Source: Clostridium simiarum
GTDB taxonomy: Bacteria; Bacillota; Clostridia; Clostridiales; Clostridiaceae
Length of the DNA stretch: 64,000 bases
Direction of reading: 5' to 3'
NCBI RefSeq assembly: GCF_018919175.1
Contig: NZ_JAHLQL010000001.1
Span: 1,550,001-1,614,000, forward strand
Below, one piece after another: positions 18,555 through 28,430 of this stretch (positions are counted from its first letter, which is position 1; each line of letters begins with the position of its first letter). A program made the position numbers and the translations under genes. The notes beneath the pieces are model-generated. The model saw only the letters and a program-made list of their open reading frames with translations. It was not told the DNA's origin and did not search any database.

Positions 18555-19670
18555 TTATCTTGGCAATACAAAATATATATTAATAAAAGTAAGGACTGTT
18601 GAAATAATTGCAGCTAATACTAAAATAAAAATATGAAAGTTTTTTTGCATATAAAGAACTCCAATAAATTCACGAATTAATGCATTTAACCAAAAGTAAA
18701 ATTTAGTTTTAGATCCTGCACCATCACATTTAAGTTCAACTTTCCTTGCCCATAAAAGTGCACGGAAGACATGAAAATTGTTTGTTACTATAATACATCT
18801 ATAACTTCCTTTTAGACCACGATTTCTAACATCTTCTTGAATTAATCCCTTTGAGAAAAGCATGTTTTCGTATGTATCCACTGCCTTATCTTCTATAATG
18901 ATATTCTCTTGTTGTATACCTTTATCCATGGCGTAACTTGCCATTGCATCCCCCTCTGATATCTCTTCATCCTCTCCTTGACCTCCTGTAAAAATAAGCT
19001 TAACAGGTCTTTCTTTTGTATTATAGCGTTGAAAAAGTTGGATTCCTTTATCAATACGACTAGCTAATAATGGTGTGACCCGTCTTCCCATTAATCCACT
19101 TCCAAGCACAATAATATAATCATATTTTCTAAAAGGATTAGGCACAAGATTGAGCCAAGAGGCAATAGCAAAACATAACATAACAAAAAAGAAATAGGTA
19201 GTTCCAAATGAAATAAATGCAAAAATACCTTGCCATATAGGATTAGTAATTTTATCTATAAAGAATGGTATAATAAATACCCAAATCACTAAAAATATTC
19301 CAAGAAACAAAGAAAGAAAATTACGAAACTGTCCTCCTTCCCGCTTTATTAACTTAAAAGCTGTAGCAAATAAAGCAAAAATAAAAGACATCAAGTAAAA
19401 TGGGAATCCAATGATAATTATTCCTGTTATTATTAAAACAATAATAAATAAAATATTAGTTTCATAAGTGTCTCCTAGAATTGCAAGTACAGCTAGTGAA
19501 GTTCCAGCCCAAATCAGAAAACCAAACCCACTCCATAAACTTCTACGTTCCAGAAGTAAAATACCTATTAATAAGATACTAATAAGAATAAAAAAAATAT
19601 ATAAATACATAAATACCGTTGACTTATCTCTATAAATACATAATAGAAAATAACTTAAATCTAGCAACAT
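18555..19670 (-). CDS. YdcF-family (DUF218) membrane protein
   Basis: Integral membrane protein of 371 residues with about five N-terminal helices, then an extracytoplasmic DUF218 domain from residue 185 and a final membrane helix. The domain shows YIIVLGSGLMGRRVTPLLASR, IFTGGQGEDEEISEGDAMA and a DTYENMLFSK segment, with the conserved glycine and acidic residues of the ElyC/SanA/YdcF group. That group is linked to cell-envelope processes; the substrate is unknown. The start is uncertain: ATG 19670 has no clear ribosome site, and Met21 is an alternative. Confidence 0.88.
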   Translation of the reverse strand: MLLDLSYFLLCIYRDKSTVFMYLYIFFILISILLIGILLLERRSLWSGFGFLIWAGTSLAVLAILGDTYETNILFIIVLIITGIIIIGFPFYLMSFIFALFATAFKLIKREGGQFRNFLSLFLGIFLVIWVFIIPFFIDKITNPIWQGIFAFISFGTTYFFFVMLCFAIASWLNLVPNPFRKYDYIIVLGSGLMGRRVTPLLASRIDKGIQLFQRYNTKERPVKLIFTGGQGEDEEISEGDAMASYAMDKGIQQENIIIEDKAVDTYENMLFSKGLIQEDVRNRGLKGSYRCIIVTNNFHVFRALLWARKVELKCDGAGSKTKFYFWLNALIREFIGVLYMQKNFHIFILVLAAIISTVLTFINIYFVLPR

Positions 19671-20062
19671 TTAATAGCTATTATTATGCTACTACTTCTC
19701 TTAATTCTTAGTTTTTCTCTACCTTTAGAGTTCTTTAAAATCTTTATATAGTCAACGCTTTTCACCTCCATTCACCTTTGCCTTATATACATATAATTTC
19801 CCATTAAGTCTGCTAATATAAATTATACAATAGCTCTTACCCTTTAAGAAGATAAATTTCATAACTTTAATTAAAACTTTAGCGAAATTCTTACATCCAC
19901 TTATAAAAACAAAATTATATGAAATTATACAATTAATTCAATATATTCTGTATTATAGTATACTTATATGTGAAATAAAATTAAAATTATGGACTATTTT
20001 CAAAAAAATATATATAATAGAAATTGTTGAGCAAAAAATGTTTAAATAGGGGGATTTTGTTA
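19671..20062. other. intergenic region, no gene seen
   Basis: AT-rich DNA between divergent genes. A weak plus-strand promoter can be drawn before the gene at 20063: TGGACT, 17 bp, TATAAT near 20018. I see no other structure. Confidence 0.4.
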
Positions 20063-21139
20063 ATGAAACAATCGTATTTTATAAATGCTTATAAAAAAAG
20101 ATGGACTTCTAGAGTTAAAGCACTGATATTATGTGCCCTTGTTGTTTTGGCACTTATAGGTATTGGGATATATACCTATTATAATAATACAAACAATGCA
20201 ACTGTGGTTAATAATGGTGAAGATTACAATAAAGCTCTTAAGGATGATAGTTATATACAAATTTCATCAGATATGCTATATGACCTAGATATTGTAATAA
20301 CAGAAACAAGAAGTAAGTTGGGAATTAAATTATCAGAGAAGGTAAAATCAAGATTTGTAGCCATAAATCTACCTCCTTTTACATTAGCAGTAGCTCTTCC
20401 TGAGGATGAATATATAAAACTTATGGAACAAGAAAATGGTCCTTACATATTAACTGGAACATTAGTAGAACTTAAAGATAGCGAATTAGAAATCTTAAAA
20501 ACAGCTATTAAAGACAACCACCTTCTTTCAGGAGGTTTTCAATTAGTACCCTATCTCCAATACTTAAATTATGAAAAGCCAATTAATTCAGCTTCAGTTT
20601 ATTTTACGTTTGCAGGTTTATTTACCATATTTGTTTTAGCCCTATATATCCATGGTATGAGAAAAAATTCTATGGCGCTAAAAAGTCTTAAGAATTTTTA
20701 CAATGGAGATATTGAAGTTGCCTATGAAGAAATTGATGACGAACTTACTTCACCAGATGTATATAAAAATGGACCTATTACTATAACTAAAAACTATATA
20801 GTTGTAAAAACTCAGCAGATTGTATTTGCTCTTCCACTTAAGGAGTTAATGTGGGTATATAAAGAAACTATAACTAAAAAAGTATATTTTGTTATTCCAG
20901 CTGGTAAGATAAATAGCTTAGTATTTGTTTTTTCAGATAAGCATACATATAAGGTTGATTTATTTAAAGGTGAGAAAGTAATTGATGAAGTTATTGAATA
21001 TATCTTTAATAACTACTCTAATACATCCTTTGTAGGATATTCAGAAGAACTTCAAAATCTGTTCAAAAAAGACCCAGAGGAATTTATACTTAATTGGAAA
21101 ATCCATAAGGAAAAAGAAAACATTTTGACACATAGTTAG
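20063..21139 (+). CDS. unrecognised two-membrane-segment protein
   Basis: The 358-residue protein has a basic N-terminus, a membrane segment at about 22-38, an extracytoplasmic domain (to about 180), a second segment (VYFTFAGLFTIFVLALYIHG) and a cytoplasmic domain of about 150 residues. The cytoplasmic part looks like a PH-like or DUF fold (NGPITITKNYIVVKTQQIVF). ATG at 20063 follows TAGGGGGA; an in-frame TTG at 20024 has none. I do not know a function; it may belong to a DUF seen in Firmicutes. Confidence 0.8.
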   Translation: MKQSYFINAYKKRWTSRVKALILCALVVLALIGIGIYTYYNNTNNATVVNNGEDYNKALKDDSYIQISSDMLYDLDIVITETRSKLGIKLSEKVKSRFVAINLPPFTLAVALPEDEYIKLMEQENGPYILTGTLVELKDSELEILKTAIKDNHLLSGGFQLVPYLQYLNYEKPINSASVYFTFAGLFTIFVLALYIHGMRKNSMALKSLKNFYNGDIEVAYEEIDDELTSPDVYKNGPITITKNYIVVKTQQIVFALPLKELMWVYKETITKKVYFVIPAGKINSLVFVFSDKHTYKVDLFKGEKVIDEVIEYIFNNYSNTSFVGYSEELQNLFKKDPEEFILNWKIHKEKENILTHS

Positions 21140-21146
21140 TTTTTAA

Positions 21147-21187
21147 AAGCCTTTTATCCGCTGTTTATCACAGCAGATAAAAGGCTT
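21147..21187. terminator. terminator between convergent genes
   Basis: The stem AAGCCTTTTATC(C/T)GCTGT pairs with its complement around a four-base loop. A T-rich tract follows on the minus strand, so it may end the MATE transcript as well as the gene at 20063. Confidence 0.75.
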
Positions 21188-21322
21188 AACTTATGAAATA
21201 TTCTTTACTTCTATATTTAAATTTTCCAACCACTAGATTCCTGTTGTAAATTCCAAAGCTTTTTATATAACCCATCTTTAATGACTTATGATAAGTACTC
21301 TTCATATGAACATTAGAATAAC

Positions 21323-22702
21323 TTAAGCGTAAACACTGTCCTTCGATCTTAATACATTAAATTCTTTTTTAACCATCATAATAGTAGCTAACACAATAAT
21401 TACATCTATTGCAAATGTTCCATAATAGATACCTGAAACCCCAACAAATTTAGGTAAAATTAGCATAACTGGTATATAGAAAACTACCTGTCTTACAATT
21501 CCAATTATAGCGGCAGGTTTACCCTTATCAATAGCTGGAAAAAATGTCATTGACATAAAAATTGTTGCTAACAATGGTAATATTGCCATATAAATTCTAA
21601 AATAAGTTAATTGAGTCCCTATAAATGGTTGATCTGGTAACATTAATCCTAAAATAAGGTTAGGAGATATCATTGAAATAAGCCAAAATGGTAAGGTCAA
21701 TATGGTAGATGTAACTAAGAATACTTTAAAGGAACTAATAACACGTTCATATTGCTTTGCACCATAATTAATACCTGCTACTGGCTGCAGTGCCCTCATT
21801 AATCCAAAGATTGGTGTTAATAAAAATGTGAATATACGGTATACTGCACCATAAAAAGCGATATCTGCTACTGTACCATATTTAGATAATGCATTAAAAA
21901 CAATAACAGCTTGTACTAAATTCATAAAACTCATAATAAAGGAAGAAATACCTAGACTAAAAATAGATTTTATAATATCTTTATCTCTATAAATTGAAAA
22001 AACCTTCGATTTAAAGGAAGCATAGCCTTTTCCAAAGTAAATCCAACCAATAAATGTATAAACAAACATCCCTATATTTGTTCCCCAAGCAGCTCCATCT
22101 ACACCTAGATTAAATACCACAATAAGAATATAGTTAAAAATAATATTAACAACTAATCCTATTCCCATCATTATTGCTGCTGACTTCATTTTGCCTTCTG
22201 CTCTTACAATCATATTTCCAGCTAATCCATATATCCAGAAAAGGGACCCTAAAATTGTAATTCTAAAATACCTATCTCCTAAAACTAAAGCCTCTCCTTC
22301 TCCCCCCATAACCTTTACTAATTGAGTTGAAAAAATTAATCCTAATACTATATATATAGCTGTTGTAATAATAGAAAGATAATTAACGTTACCTAATAAC
22401 CTTTTCTGTACTCTTTCATCTTTACTACCTAAAGCAATACTTAATGCTGAACCTGCTCCAACTCCAATTAAAGATCCTATCCCTACACTGATTTGAGATA
22501 GGGGGTAGGCTACAGAAACCCCTGCTAAAGCAGTTTCACCTATAAATCTACCAACAAATATAGCGTCACATACAGAGTTTAGCCCATATAAAACCATGGC
22601 AATAACCGCTGGCCAGGATAGATCAAACATAACCTTCCACATATTGTTAGATAGAATAAATTGTTTTTGCTTTTCTTTTTCTTTTATCACAGCTTCACTC
22701 AA
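21323..22702 (-). CDS. MATE-family efflux transporter (first of three)
   Basis: Sodium- or proton-driven multidrug/metabolite exporter with 12 membrane helices and 459 residues. The two halves begin with similar motifs (LSWPAVIAMVLYGLNSVCDAIF and LGISSFIMSFMNLVQA). TTG at 22702 follows AGGGGGA. A Fur-box-like sequence lies 82 bp upstream (22784-22802), and an AraC gene precedes it on the same strand. Export of a chelator or protection from imported heme or metal is therefore conceivable; drugs are equally possible. Confidence 0.93.
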   Translation of the reverse strand: MSEAVIKEKEKQKQFILSNNMWKVMFDLSWPAVIAMVLYGLNSVCDAIFVGRFIGETALAGVSVAYPLSQISVGIGSLIGVGAGSALSIALGSKDERVQKRLLGNVNYLSIITTAIYIVLGLIFSTQLVKVMGGEGEALVLGDRYFRITILGSLFWIYGLAGNMIVRAEGKMKSAAIMMGIGLVVNIIFNYILIVVFNLGVDGAAWGTNIGMFVYTFIGWIYFGKGYASFKSKVFSIYRDKDIIKSIFSLGISSFIMSFMNLVQAVIVFNALSKYGTVADIAFYGAVYRIFTFLLTPIFGLMRALQPVAGINYGAKQYERVISSFKVFLVTSTILTLPFWLISMISPNLILGLMLPDQPFIGTQLTYFRIYMAILPLLATIFMSMTFFPAIDKGKPAAIIGIVRQVVFYIPVMLILPKFVGVSGIYYGTFAIDVIIVLATIMMVKKEFNVLRSKDSVYA

Positions 22703-22783
22703 ATTAATTCCCCCTTATTTCTTATGAAAACTTCTGTCTTAAAAACTTATCCCAAATTAAGCTTAACCCTATGTAAATCTTAC

Positions 22784-22802
22784 ATATATTGATAACAATT
22801 AT
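22784..22802. promoter_or_regulatory. Fur-box-like site before the MATE gene
   Basis: TATATTGATAACAATTATC matches the classical 19-bp Fur box at 15 of 19 positions, and contains TTGATAA/TTATCAA arms around CAA. It lies between the AraC gene stop and the MATE start. Confidence 0.5.
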
Positions 22803-22861
22803 CAACTCCACTAAGTATTATTTGTACTCCAAAAAGAAAAAATCATAAATAATATTTTTTA

Positions 22862-23878
22862 TTACTTACGATTTTCAATATTCTTATTAACTTTTCTGCA
22901 CTCACTAGGAGTTATATTAAACTTACTCTTAAATGCTTCTGAAAATTTACTAGGATTAGCATACCCTACAGAACTTGCAATTTCTGCTATGCTTTTATCT
23001 GTATTTTCAATCAAATACTTTCCTTTGTACATCCTAACTTCTCTTAAATACCCATAAGGAGTATTATTGAATACTTCTTTAAATCCCTTCTTTAGTTTAT
23101 ATGAATTTGTATTACACATTTCCGCTAATTCTTCTATACTAGGTGGACACTCTATATTTTTAATTAAAATCTCCTTAGCTGTATATATATATTCTTTATC
23201 TTCTTTTGTTAAGTTTATCTCTTTTCTCTTACTAACCCCATAACTTACACTCTTAGATATAATTTCCATAAGCTTACTTTGGCATAAAAGTAAACTTGTA
23301 ATATCTTTAAAGTTATAATTGTACTTAAGCAAATCTTTCATATCCCACTCTATACCAGCAGGAGCCTTTACCTTAAAGTAAGCATTTCCTTTAAATATAG
23401 ATTCTATAGATTTATCCCATTCCCTTAACATATCCTCTTCACATTCTGGAAAGAAAAACTTTTTAAGTTCATCAGCATCTAGCCCTATTATAATTCCAGA
23501 ATAATTATTAAGCTCCATGTTAAAACACTGAGAATGTGGTAATTTATAATTTCTATAAAACATTAAATCACCTTTTTTTAAATGAATCAACTGATTTTCA
23601 ATTTCTAGATTTATAGTTGCTTCTCCATCTATACAATAATTAATTTCTATAAACCTTTCCTCATTTAAATCTGAATTTAATAGTTCCCTATTAAAAGTAT
23701 GGTTTTCACATAAACAAAATTCTAGTCCTTTATTTAATATAACTCTGTTTAGTACTCCACTACCTAAGTAATCATTTACTTTATATTCAATAAATGTAGG
23801 TTTAGTTATAGTTCTAGTTAAAAATCTATCCTCCATTATATTGAAATACAGTTCATTTATATTTTTACTCTCTTCCAT
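22862..23878 (-). CDS. AraC-family transcriptional regulator
   Basis: The 338-residue protein has an N-terminal ligand or sensor domain (about 1-220) and a C-terminal pair of helix-turn-helix motifs (residues about 235-335; IEELAEMCNTNSYKLKKGFK and IAEIASSVGYANPSKFSEAF). It is divergent from the ECF importer at 24123-26889 and next to a Fur-box-like site (23902-23920), so it most likely controls that importer in response to iron or to the imported ligand. It resembles the regulators at 26935, 47482 and 48642. Confidence 0.92.
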   Translation of the reverse strand: MEESKNINELYFNIMEDRFLTRTITKPTFIEYKVNDYLGSGVLNRVILNKGLEFCLCENHTFNRELLNSDLNEERFIEINYCIDGEATINLEIENQLIHLKKGDLMFYRNYKLPHSQCFNMELNNYSGIIIGLDADELKKFFFPECEEDMLREWDKSIESIFKGNAYFKVKAPAGIEWDMKDLLKYNYNFKDITSLLLCQSKLMEIISKSVSYGVSKRKEINLTKEDKEYIYTAKEILIKNIECPPSIEELAEMCNTNSYKLKKGFKEVFNNTPYGYLREVRMYKGKYLIENTDKSIAEIASSVGYANPSKFSEAFKSKFNITPSECRKVNKNIENRK

Positions 23879-23901
23879 CTTTAAACCCCTATGTATTTGA
23901 T

Positions 23902-23920
23902 AACATTGATTCTCATTACC
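23902..23920. promoter_or_regulatory. Fur-box-like site between AraC and the ECF operon
   Basis: On the minus strand GGTAATGAGAATCAATGTT matches the 19-bp Fur consensus at 14 positions. It lies 24 bp before the AraC start. Confidence 0.45.
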
Positions 23921-23987
23921 ATTATTATAGCTTATTTATAATAAAAGTAAACTATTCTTAATTTAATTAATGTATTTGAAAATCCCG

Positions 23988-24016
23988 ATTTGAGTCTATA
24001 TATTCCTAATTTGAGT
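23988..24016 (+). promoter_or_regulatory. paired direct repeats, candidate AraC operator
   Basis: ATTTGAGT occurs at 23988-23995 and 24009-24016, exactly 21 bp apart, each preceded by CC four bases earlier (CCCG/CCTA). Two helical turns between half-sites is the spacing AraC-type activators use. The pair lies about 107 bp before the ECF S-component gene. Confidence 0.5.
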
Positions 24017-24122
24017 AGATAAGCTGCCTATAAGAACATATAATTGATTACGACAATCATTTGCATATACAGCTGTAACTATAGGCAACATCTTAAATCT
24101 TAATTTTTAGGAGGTATTAATA

Positions 24123-24734
24123 ATGAAAACAAAAACAGAATTTAAAAATACTAGTAGCTTAGCGGTTAAGGATCTAGCCACTATTGGTATTTTTAGTGCA
24201 ATTATGATAGTAGTCTTTATTGCGTTTTCCATAATAACAGGGGCATCCTTATTTTTCAACATGATTTTTAATGCGGTATTTGTATCCTTTATCTTAGCTC
24301 CATTCTACGTTTATATGTGTATGAAAGTAGGAAAACCTGGTATAGCACTGATTTATAATCTTATTCATGCATTACTTGTTTTTTTCATGATGGGACCTTT
24401 TATATCACCTTGGTTCATTGTTGGGGGAATTATTGCAGAACTTAGTATGTTAGGAAAAAATAGCTATAGAAGTATTACTAGAATTTCTATTAGCTGGGCA
24501 ATTACTATGTTAGTACGTGCAACTCATGGCATGGCAGAGATATGGTTCTTTAAAAATGCTTACATGGGTAGCGGTGTAAGCTCAGAACAAATTGCTATTC
24601 AAACTAAATACTACACATCTCTTCCATGGGTATTATTAAGTTGTACTGCTACTATTATAATGTCTATACTAGGTTGCATGTTAGCTAATAAAATTATAGC
24701 TAAACACTTTAGAAAGAGTGGTTTAATCAATTAA
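24123..24734 (+). CDS. ECF transporter substrate-binding (S) component, MptD/Trep_Strep type
   Basis: The 203-residue membrane protein has about six helices and provides substrate specificity for the ECF importer. The sequence style (LATIGIFSAIMIVVFIAF; LVRATHGMAEIWFFKNAY) matches the MptD-like S-component family. Relatives of this family in streptococci and lactobacilli have been linked to heme uptake, as I recall, so heme or an iron complex is a fair guess. AGGAGG precedes ATG; the stop overlaps the next start (TAATG). Confidence 0.85.
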   Translation: MKTKTEFKNTSSLAVKDLATIGIFSAIMIVVFIAFSIITGASLFFNMIFNAVFVSFILAPFYVYMCMKVGKPGIALIYNLIHALLVFFMMGPFISPWFIVGGIIAELSMLGKNSYRSITRISISWAITMLVRATHGMAEIWFFKNAYMGSGVSSEQIAIQTKYYTSLPWVLLSCTATIIMSILGCMLANKIIAKHFRKSGLIN

Positions 24735-25414
24735 TGAAGTTAGATTTCGATTTTCGTGCTAAAATATTTATTCTATTTTTAGACATGCTTCTTGTAGCAT
24801 TTATTACAACTGATATTATTGTTTACAGTATGCTTTTCATGTTAACGATTTATTTAATTTTACAAGGATATTCTAGAAAAGCTTTTAAGTTGCTAGTTAT
24901 AGCTTGCATAGCAATTATGCTTAAAATACTCTCAATGGGACAGGGCATTACCATATTAATACCAGATATGTTCTTATTTATGATTATTCGTATCATGATT
25001 ATGTTAATGGCAGCTCAGCCCATTATAGGTATGCCCCCAGGAGAGGCAGTTGCTGTATTTAAAAAGATGAATATACCAAACTCCTTTGCCTTGCCTGTAA
25101 CCTTTATGTTAAGATTTATCCCAACAGTGAGGAGTGAATTTTCAAATGTATTCTCAGCCATGCGTCTTAGAGGATTGTTATCCTTTCGACATCCTCTTAA
25201 AACCTTAGAGTATGTATTAGTACCAATTATGATACGCTCATCCAAAGTATCTGATGAGCTTGCTGCTTCAGCAGAATCAAGAGGAATTACCTACCCCTAC
25301 AATCATACATGCAGAAGAGATATTTCATTTAATAAAAAGGATGGACTTTTATGTGCTATAGGTGCTGCAATCACAGTATTATTATTTATATTTGAAAAGG
25401 TGGTAATTGCCTAA
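24734..25414 (+). CDS. ECF transporter transmembrane (T) component
   Basis: The 226-residue coupling protein has about five helices. Its cytoplasmic coupling motif lies near residues 140-180 (SAMRLRGLLSFRHPLKTLE and SAESRGITYPYNH), typical of EcfT Ala-Arg-Gly motifs. It connects the S component to the ATPases. Start and stop both overlap the neighbouring genes as TAATG, showing an operon. Confidence 0.93.
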   Translation: MKLDFDFRAKIFILFLDMLLVAFITTDIIVYSMLFMLTIYLILQGYSRKAFKLLVIACIAIMLKILSMGQGITILIPDMFLFMIIRIMIMLMAAQPIIGMPPGEAVAVFKKMNIPNSFALPVTFMLRFIPTVRSEFSNVFSAMRLRGLLSFRHPLKTLEYVLVPIMIRSSKVSDELAASAESRGITYPYNHTCRRDISFNKKDGLLCAIGAAITVLLFIFEKVVIA

Positions 25415-26889
25415 TGATACAATTTGAAAACGTAACCTATTCATATTCTGAAAAGGCCAATAACAGTCTAAAAAATATAAATCTAAACATTAAAAAAGGA
25501 GAGTTTATTGTACTTACCGGTAAAAGTGGCTGCGGTAAAACCACTGTTACTAGAATTATAAATGGATTATCAACAAAATTTTTTGATGGAAACCTTACAG
25601 GAAAAGTTATTATTAATAATGAAGATTTAAGTAAAATTCCTCTTTGGAAAGTTGGTCAAACAGTAGGGTCTATTTTTCAAGATCCTCGTAGCCAATTTTT
25701 CGCAAGTATTACAGAAGATGAAATTGCCTTTGGGTGTGAGAATTACGGATTTGATAAATCTACTATACATAATCGTGTGGATGATTCAATTCAGAAAATA
25801 GATGGAGAAAATCTACGTGAAAAACTACTTTACCCCATGTCCAGTGGTGAAAAACAAAAGATTGCTATTGCTTCAGTTTATGCTGTTAATCCAAAAATTT
25901 ATGTATTTGATGAACCTTCTGCAAATCTTGATATGTATTCAGTTATAAAATTAAAAGAGCTTATGTTATTCTTAAAAAATAGTGGACATACAATTGTTGT
26001 AGCCGAACATCGTTTGTACTATTTAACTGATTTGGCAGATCGTTTTATTTATATGGATGATGGTGAAATTATTAGAGAATATACCCCAGCACAAATAAAA
26101 AGTCTAGATAAGGATAAAGTAAATAGTCTTGGTTTACGTTTAACTAACTTAGAATGCCCAATCCCTCAAGATAAAATCTGTATATCTAATAGAGAGCCTT
26201 CTATAGAAATACAGTCCCTTAGATTTTCTTACGGTAAAACCAGTATATTTTCTGATCTTACTATAAAAGCCTATCCTGGAGATATAATTGCAATCATAGG
26301 GCATAATGGAGTTGGTAAAAGTACCTTGTCACAGATCTTATGTGGACTTATGAAAGAACAGTCTGGTTGTATTTTATATAATGGTCATAAAGTAAGAAAA
26401 AATAATAGGAAAAAACTTGCCTATTTTGTTATGCAAAACACGGACTGTCAGCTTTTTGCCCAAAGTGTAAAAGAGGAACTAATGCTCAATAACTCCTCTA
26501 ATATGTCTGAATCTCAAATAGAAGTCACTCTAAAAAGATATGGATTATGGGAGTATAGAGATAAACATCCTGTTTGTCTTTCTGGTGGTGAAAAACAACG
26601 TCTTACATTGGCAGTGGGTGATATGCTTAACCCTAATATTCTTATTTTAGATGAACCTACAAGTGGCTTAGACGGAGAGAATATGCGCAGAATTTCTTCT
26701 CATTTAAAAAATCTTTCCAAAGAGAAAAAAACAATTTTTGTTATCACTCATGATTATGAGTTTGCTGTTTCTACCTGTAATCGCGCTATACAACTTGCAA
26801 ATGGTCGTTGTCATATGGATTTTTTAATAAATGGAAACTCTTCAAAGTTACTTTCATGCATGTTAGAAGCTAATTTAGATGCACTATAA
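25414..26889 (+). CDS. ECF transporter fused double ATPase (A component)
   Basis: The 491-residue protein carries two ABC ATPase domains. The first has Walker A GKSGCGKTT (36-44), signature SSGEKQKIA and Walker B VFDEP. The second, from about residue 265, has GHNGVGKST, SGGEKQRLT and ILDEP. Fused A1-A2 proteins are typical of dedicated ECF importers such as this S-T-A operon. It is homologous domain by domain to the protein at 50786-52306. Confidence 0.95.
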   Translation: MIQFENVTYSYSEKANNSLKNINLNIKKGEFIVLTGKSGCGKTTVTRIINGLSTKFFDGNLTGKVIINNEDLSKIPLWKVGQTVGSIFQDPRSQFFASITEDEIAFGCENYGFDKSTIHNRVDDSIQKIDGENLREKLLYPMSSGEKQKIAIASVYAVNPKIYVFDEPSANLDMYSVIKLKELMLFLKNSGHTIVVAEHRLYYLTDLADRFIYMDDGEIIREYTPAQIKSLDKDKVNSLGLRLTNLECPIPQDKICISNREPSIEIQSLRFSYGKTSIFSDLTIKAYPGDIIAIIGHNGVGKSTLSQILCGLMKEQSGCILYNGHKVRKNNRKKLAYFVMQNTDCQLFAQSVKEELMLNNSSNMSESQIEVTLKRYGLWEYRDKHPVCLSGGEKQRLTLAVGDMLNPNILILDEPTSGLDGENMRRISSHLKNLSKEKKTIFVITHDYEFAVSTCNRAIQLANGRCHMDFLINGNSSKLLSCMLEANLDAL

Positions 26890-26901
26890 ATATCTTATAT
26901 T

Positions 26902-26936
26902 AAAAGGTCTAATATTAAATTTATATTAGACCTTTT
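26902..26936. terminator. terminator between the ECF operon and AraC gene
   Basis: AAAAGGTCTAATAT and ATATTAGACCTTTT form a perfect 14-bp stem followed by T-rich sequence on the plus strand. It overlaps the stop of the convergent AraC gene and can serve both. Confidence 0.88.
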
Positions 26937-27948
26937 AATTTTTATTGTTAGCTACATTTTTTAAATACTCTCCTGGATTAACACCAAATTTTTTGCGGAA
27001 GGCTAGTGCAAAGTGACTCTTATTTGCATACCCTACATAATTTGCCACTGAACTAACATTTATTTTGTTTGTTTCAAATAACAATCTAGCCATTTCTAAT
27101 CTTCTATCAATAATATAAGAATATACAGTTTGTCCAAACAATTCCTTAAATCCATTTTTTAACTTAAACTCATTAATATATATCATTTTAGATAATAATT
27201 GCAAGGAAGGTGGATTAATTATATCCTTATCTAAAATCTCTTTAGCTTTGTACAAACTCATTATATCCTCCTTTGAAAGCTTTACGAAATCATATCTTTC
27301 TTTTTGAAAAACTGTTTCATTAAGATATATTGCTAAAAGTTCAAGAACCTTACCTTTAATATAAATATCCTTCAACCCCTTCTCATAAGGACAGCTGAGT
27401 ATTTGTTGTAAAATAACATTTATAGCGGGAGTTATTTGAGATTTATAAAGTATATCATTAGATTTATCACTACAAAAAATACCCCATTGATCCTTTACAT
27501 CTTTAGTAATTTGATTAAATTTACTTGGATGAATTTTGATCTCTATGAAGTGAAATCTATGTTTTGATAAATAAGTACATTTCTTTATTTTTTCTATTTT
27601 TTTAGAATTAGATAAAAAACTTTCCCCACTTGAAATTTGAAAATTATTTTTGTTTTGTGAAAAATCCCATTCCAATTTATCTCCAAGACAAAATAGCATA
27701 TCTACATGTGGCATTTTGGATACACCTTGAAACTCTATTGTCCTATCTAATGTCATATCAAAATCTATAATTTGTAAACCCTCATAAGAAGAAATTTGTC
27801 TTATATATCCACATCCAATTTCTTTAGGAATTTCAAACCTATACATATTTCCTTCTAAATTATATATTTTACTAAATTCTTCGCAAATGATACAATTTTT
27901 ATCATGCAAATTATTTGTTTCATATTTTTTTATATAATCATTAGCCAT
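26935..27948 (-). CDS. AraC-family transcriptional regulator
   Basis: The 337-residue protein shows C-terminal tandem helix-turn-helix motifs (about 240-335; LQLLSKMIYINEFKLKNGFK and SSVANYVGYANKSHFALAF) and an N-terminal sensor part. It ends against the ECF operon and has a Fur-box-like site 141 bp upstream (28089-28107). GGGGG precedes ATG. It probably belongs to the same iron- or ligand-responsive group as the gene at 22862. Confidence 0.92.
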   Translation of the reverse strand: MANDYIKKYETNNLHDKNCIICEEFSKIYNLEGNMYRFEIPKEIGCGYIRQISSYEGLQIIDFDMTLDRTIEFQGVSKMPHVDMLFCLGDKLEWDFSQNKNNFQISSGESFLSNSKKIEKIKKCTYLSKHRFHFIEIKIHPSKFNQITKDVKDQWGIFCSDKSNDILYKSQITPAINVILQQILSCPYEKGLKDIYIKGKVLELLAIYLNETVFQKERYDFVKLSKEDIMSLYKAKEILDKDIINPPSLQLLSKMIYINEFKLKNGFKELFGQTVYSYIIDRRLEMARLLFETNKINVSSVANYVGYANKSHFALAFRKKFGVNPGEYLKNVANNKN

Positions 27949-28088
27949 ATTTTTACCCCCTCCTTTTCGAAATTTATCCCATGACTATCCCATTTAATAC
28001 TCTTAAGGATGGTTACATACCTGGATAAGTATTTCTAGATTCAGAAGGATTGAAAATTCCCTCTAAAGCCAAGAACCATTTTATAAAC

Positions 28089-28107
28089 AGTACTGATTAT
28101 CATTATT
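28089..28107. promoter_or_regulatory. Fur-box-like site upstream of an AraC gene
   Basis: On the minus strand AATAATGATAATCAGTACT matches 15 of 19 positions of the Fur consensus, with 13 matches in a row. The rest of the 480-bp gap holds only the terminator at 28324-28372. Confidence 0.55.
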
Positions 28108-28323
28108 ACTTATTATATCACTTATAAATTTAAAAATGTTACTTTCACAATATTTACATTAAAATAATCATCACAATTATATAAATGTTATATTATATAC
28201 CTAAACATAAACTCTCTTTAATTTAGGTATAATAAAAAGCACCTAATTAGATAGTTGCCCTTTACCATACTTAACTATAAACCCTCTCACTTATTATTTC
28301 ATTTTTATCTCATAACTAAAATA

Positions 28324-28372
28324 AAAATCTAGTGAAACTGTTACTCTAAATAACAAATCTTCACTAGATTTT
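28324..28372 (-). terminator. terminator of the PTS operon
   Basis: AAAATCTAGTGAA and TTCACTAGATTTT form a 13-bp stem around a 23-base loop. On the minus strand it is followed by a T-rich tract, about 60 bp after the phosphofructokinase stop. Confidence 0.75.
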
Positions 28373-28430
28373 ATCTTTTTGCTGTTATAAAAATGTAAAG
28401 TCATAAATTATAAAAATATAAATTCATAAA

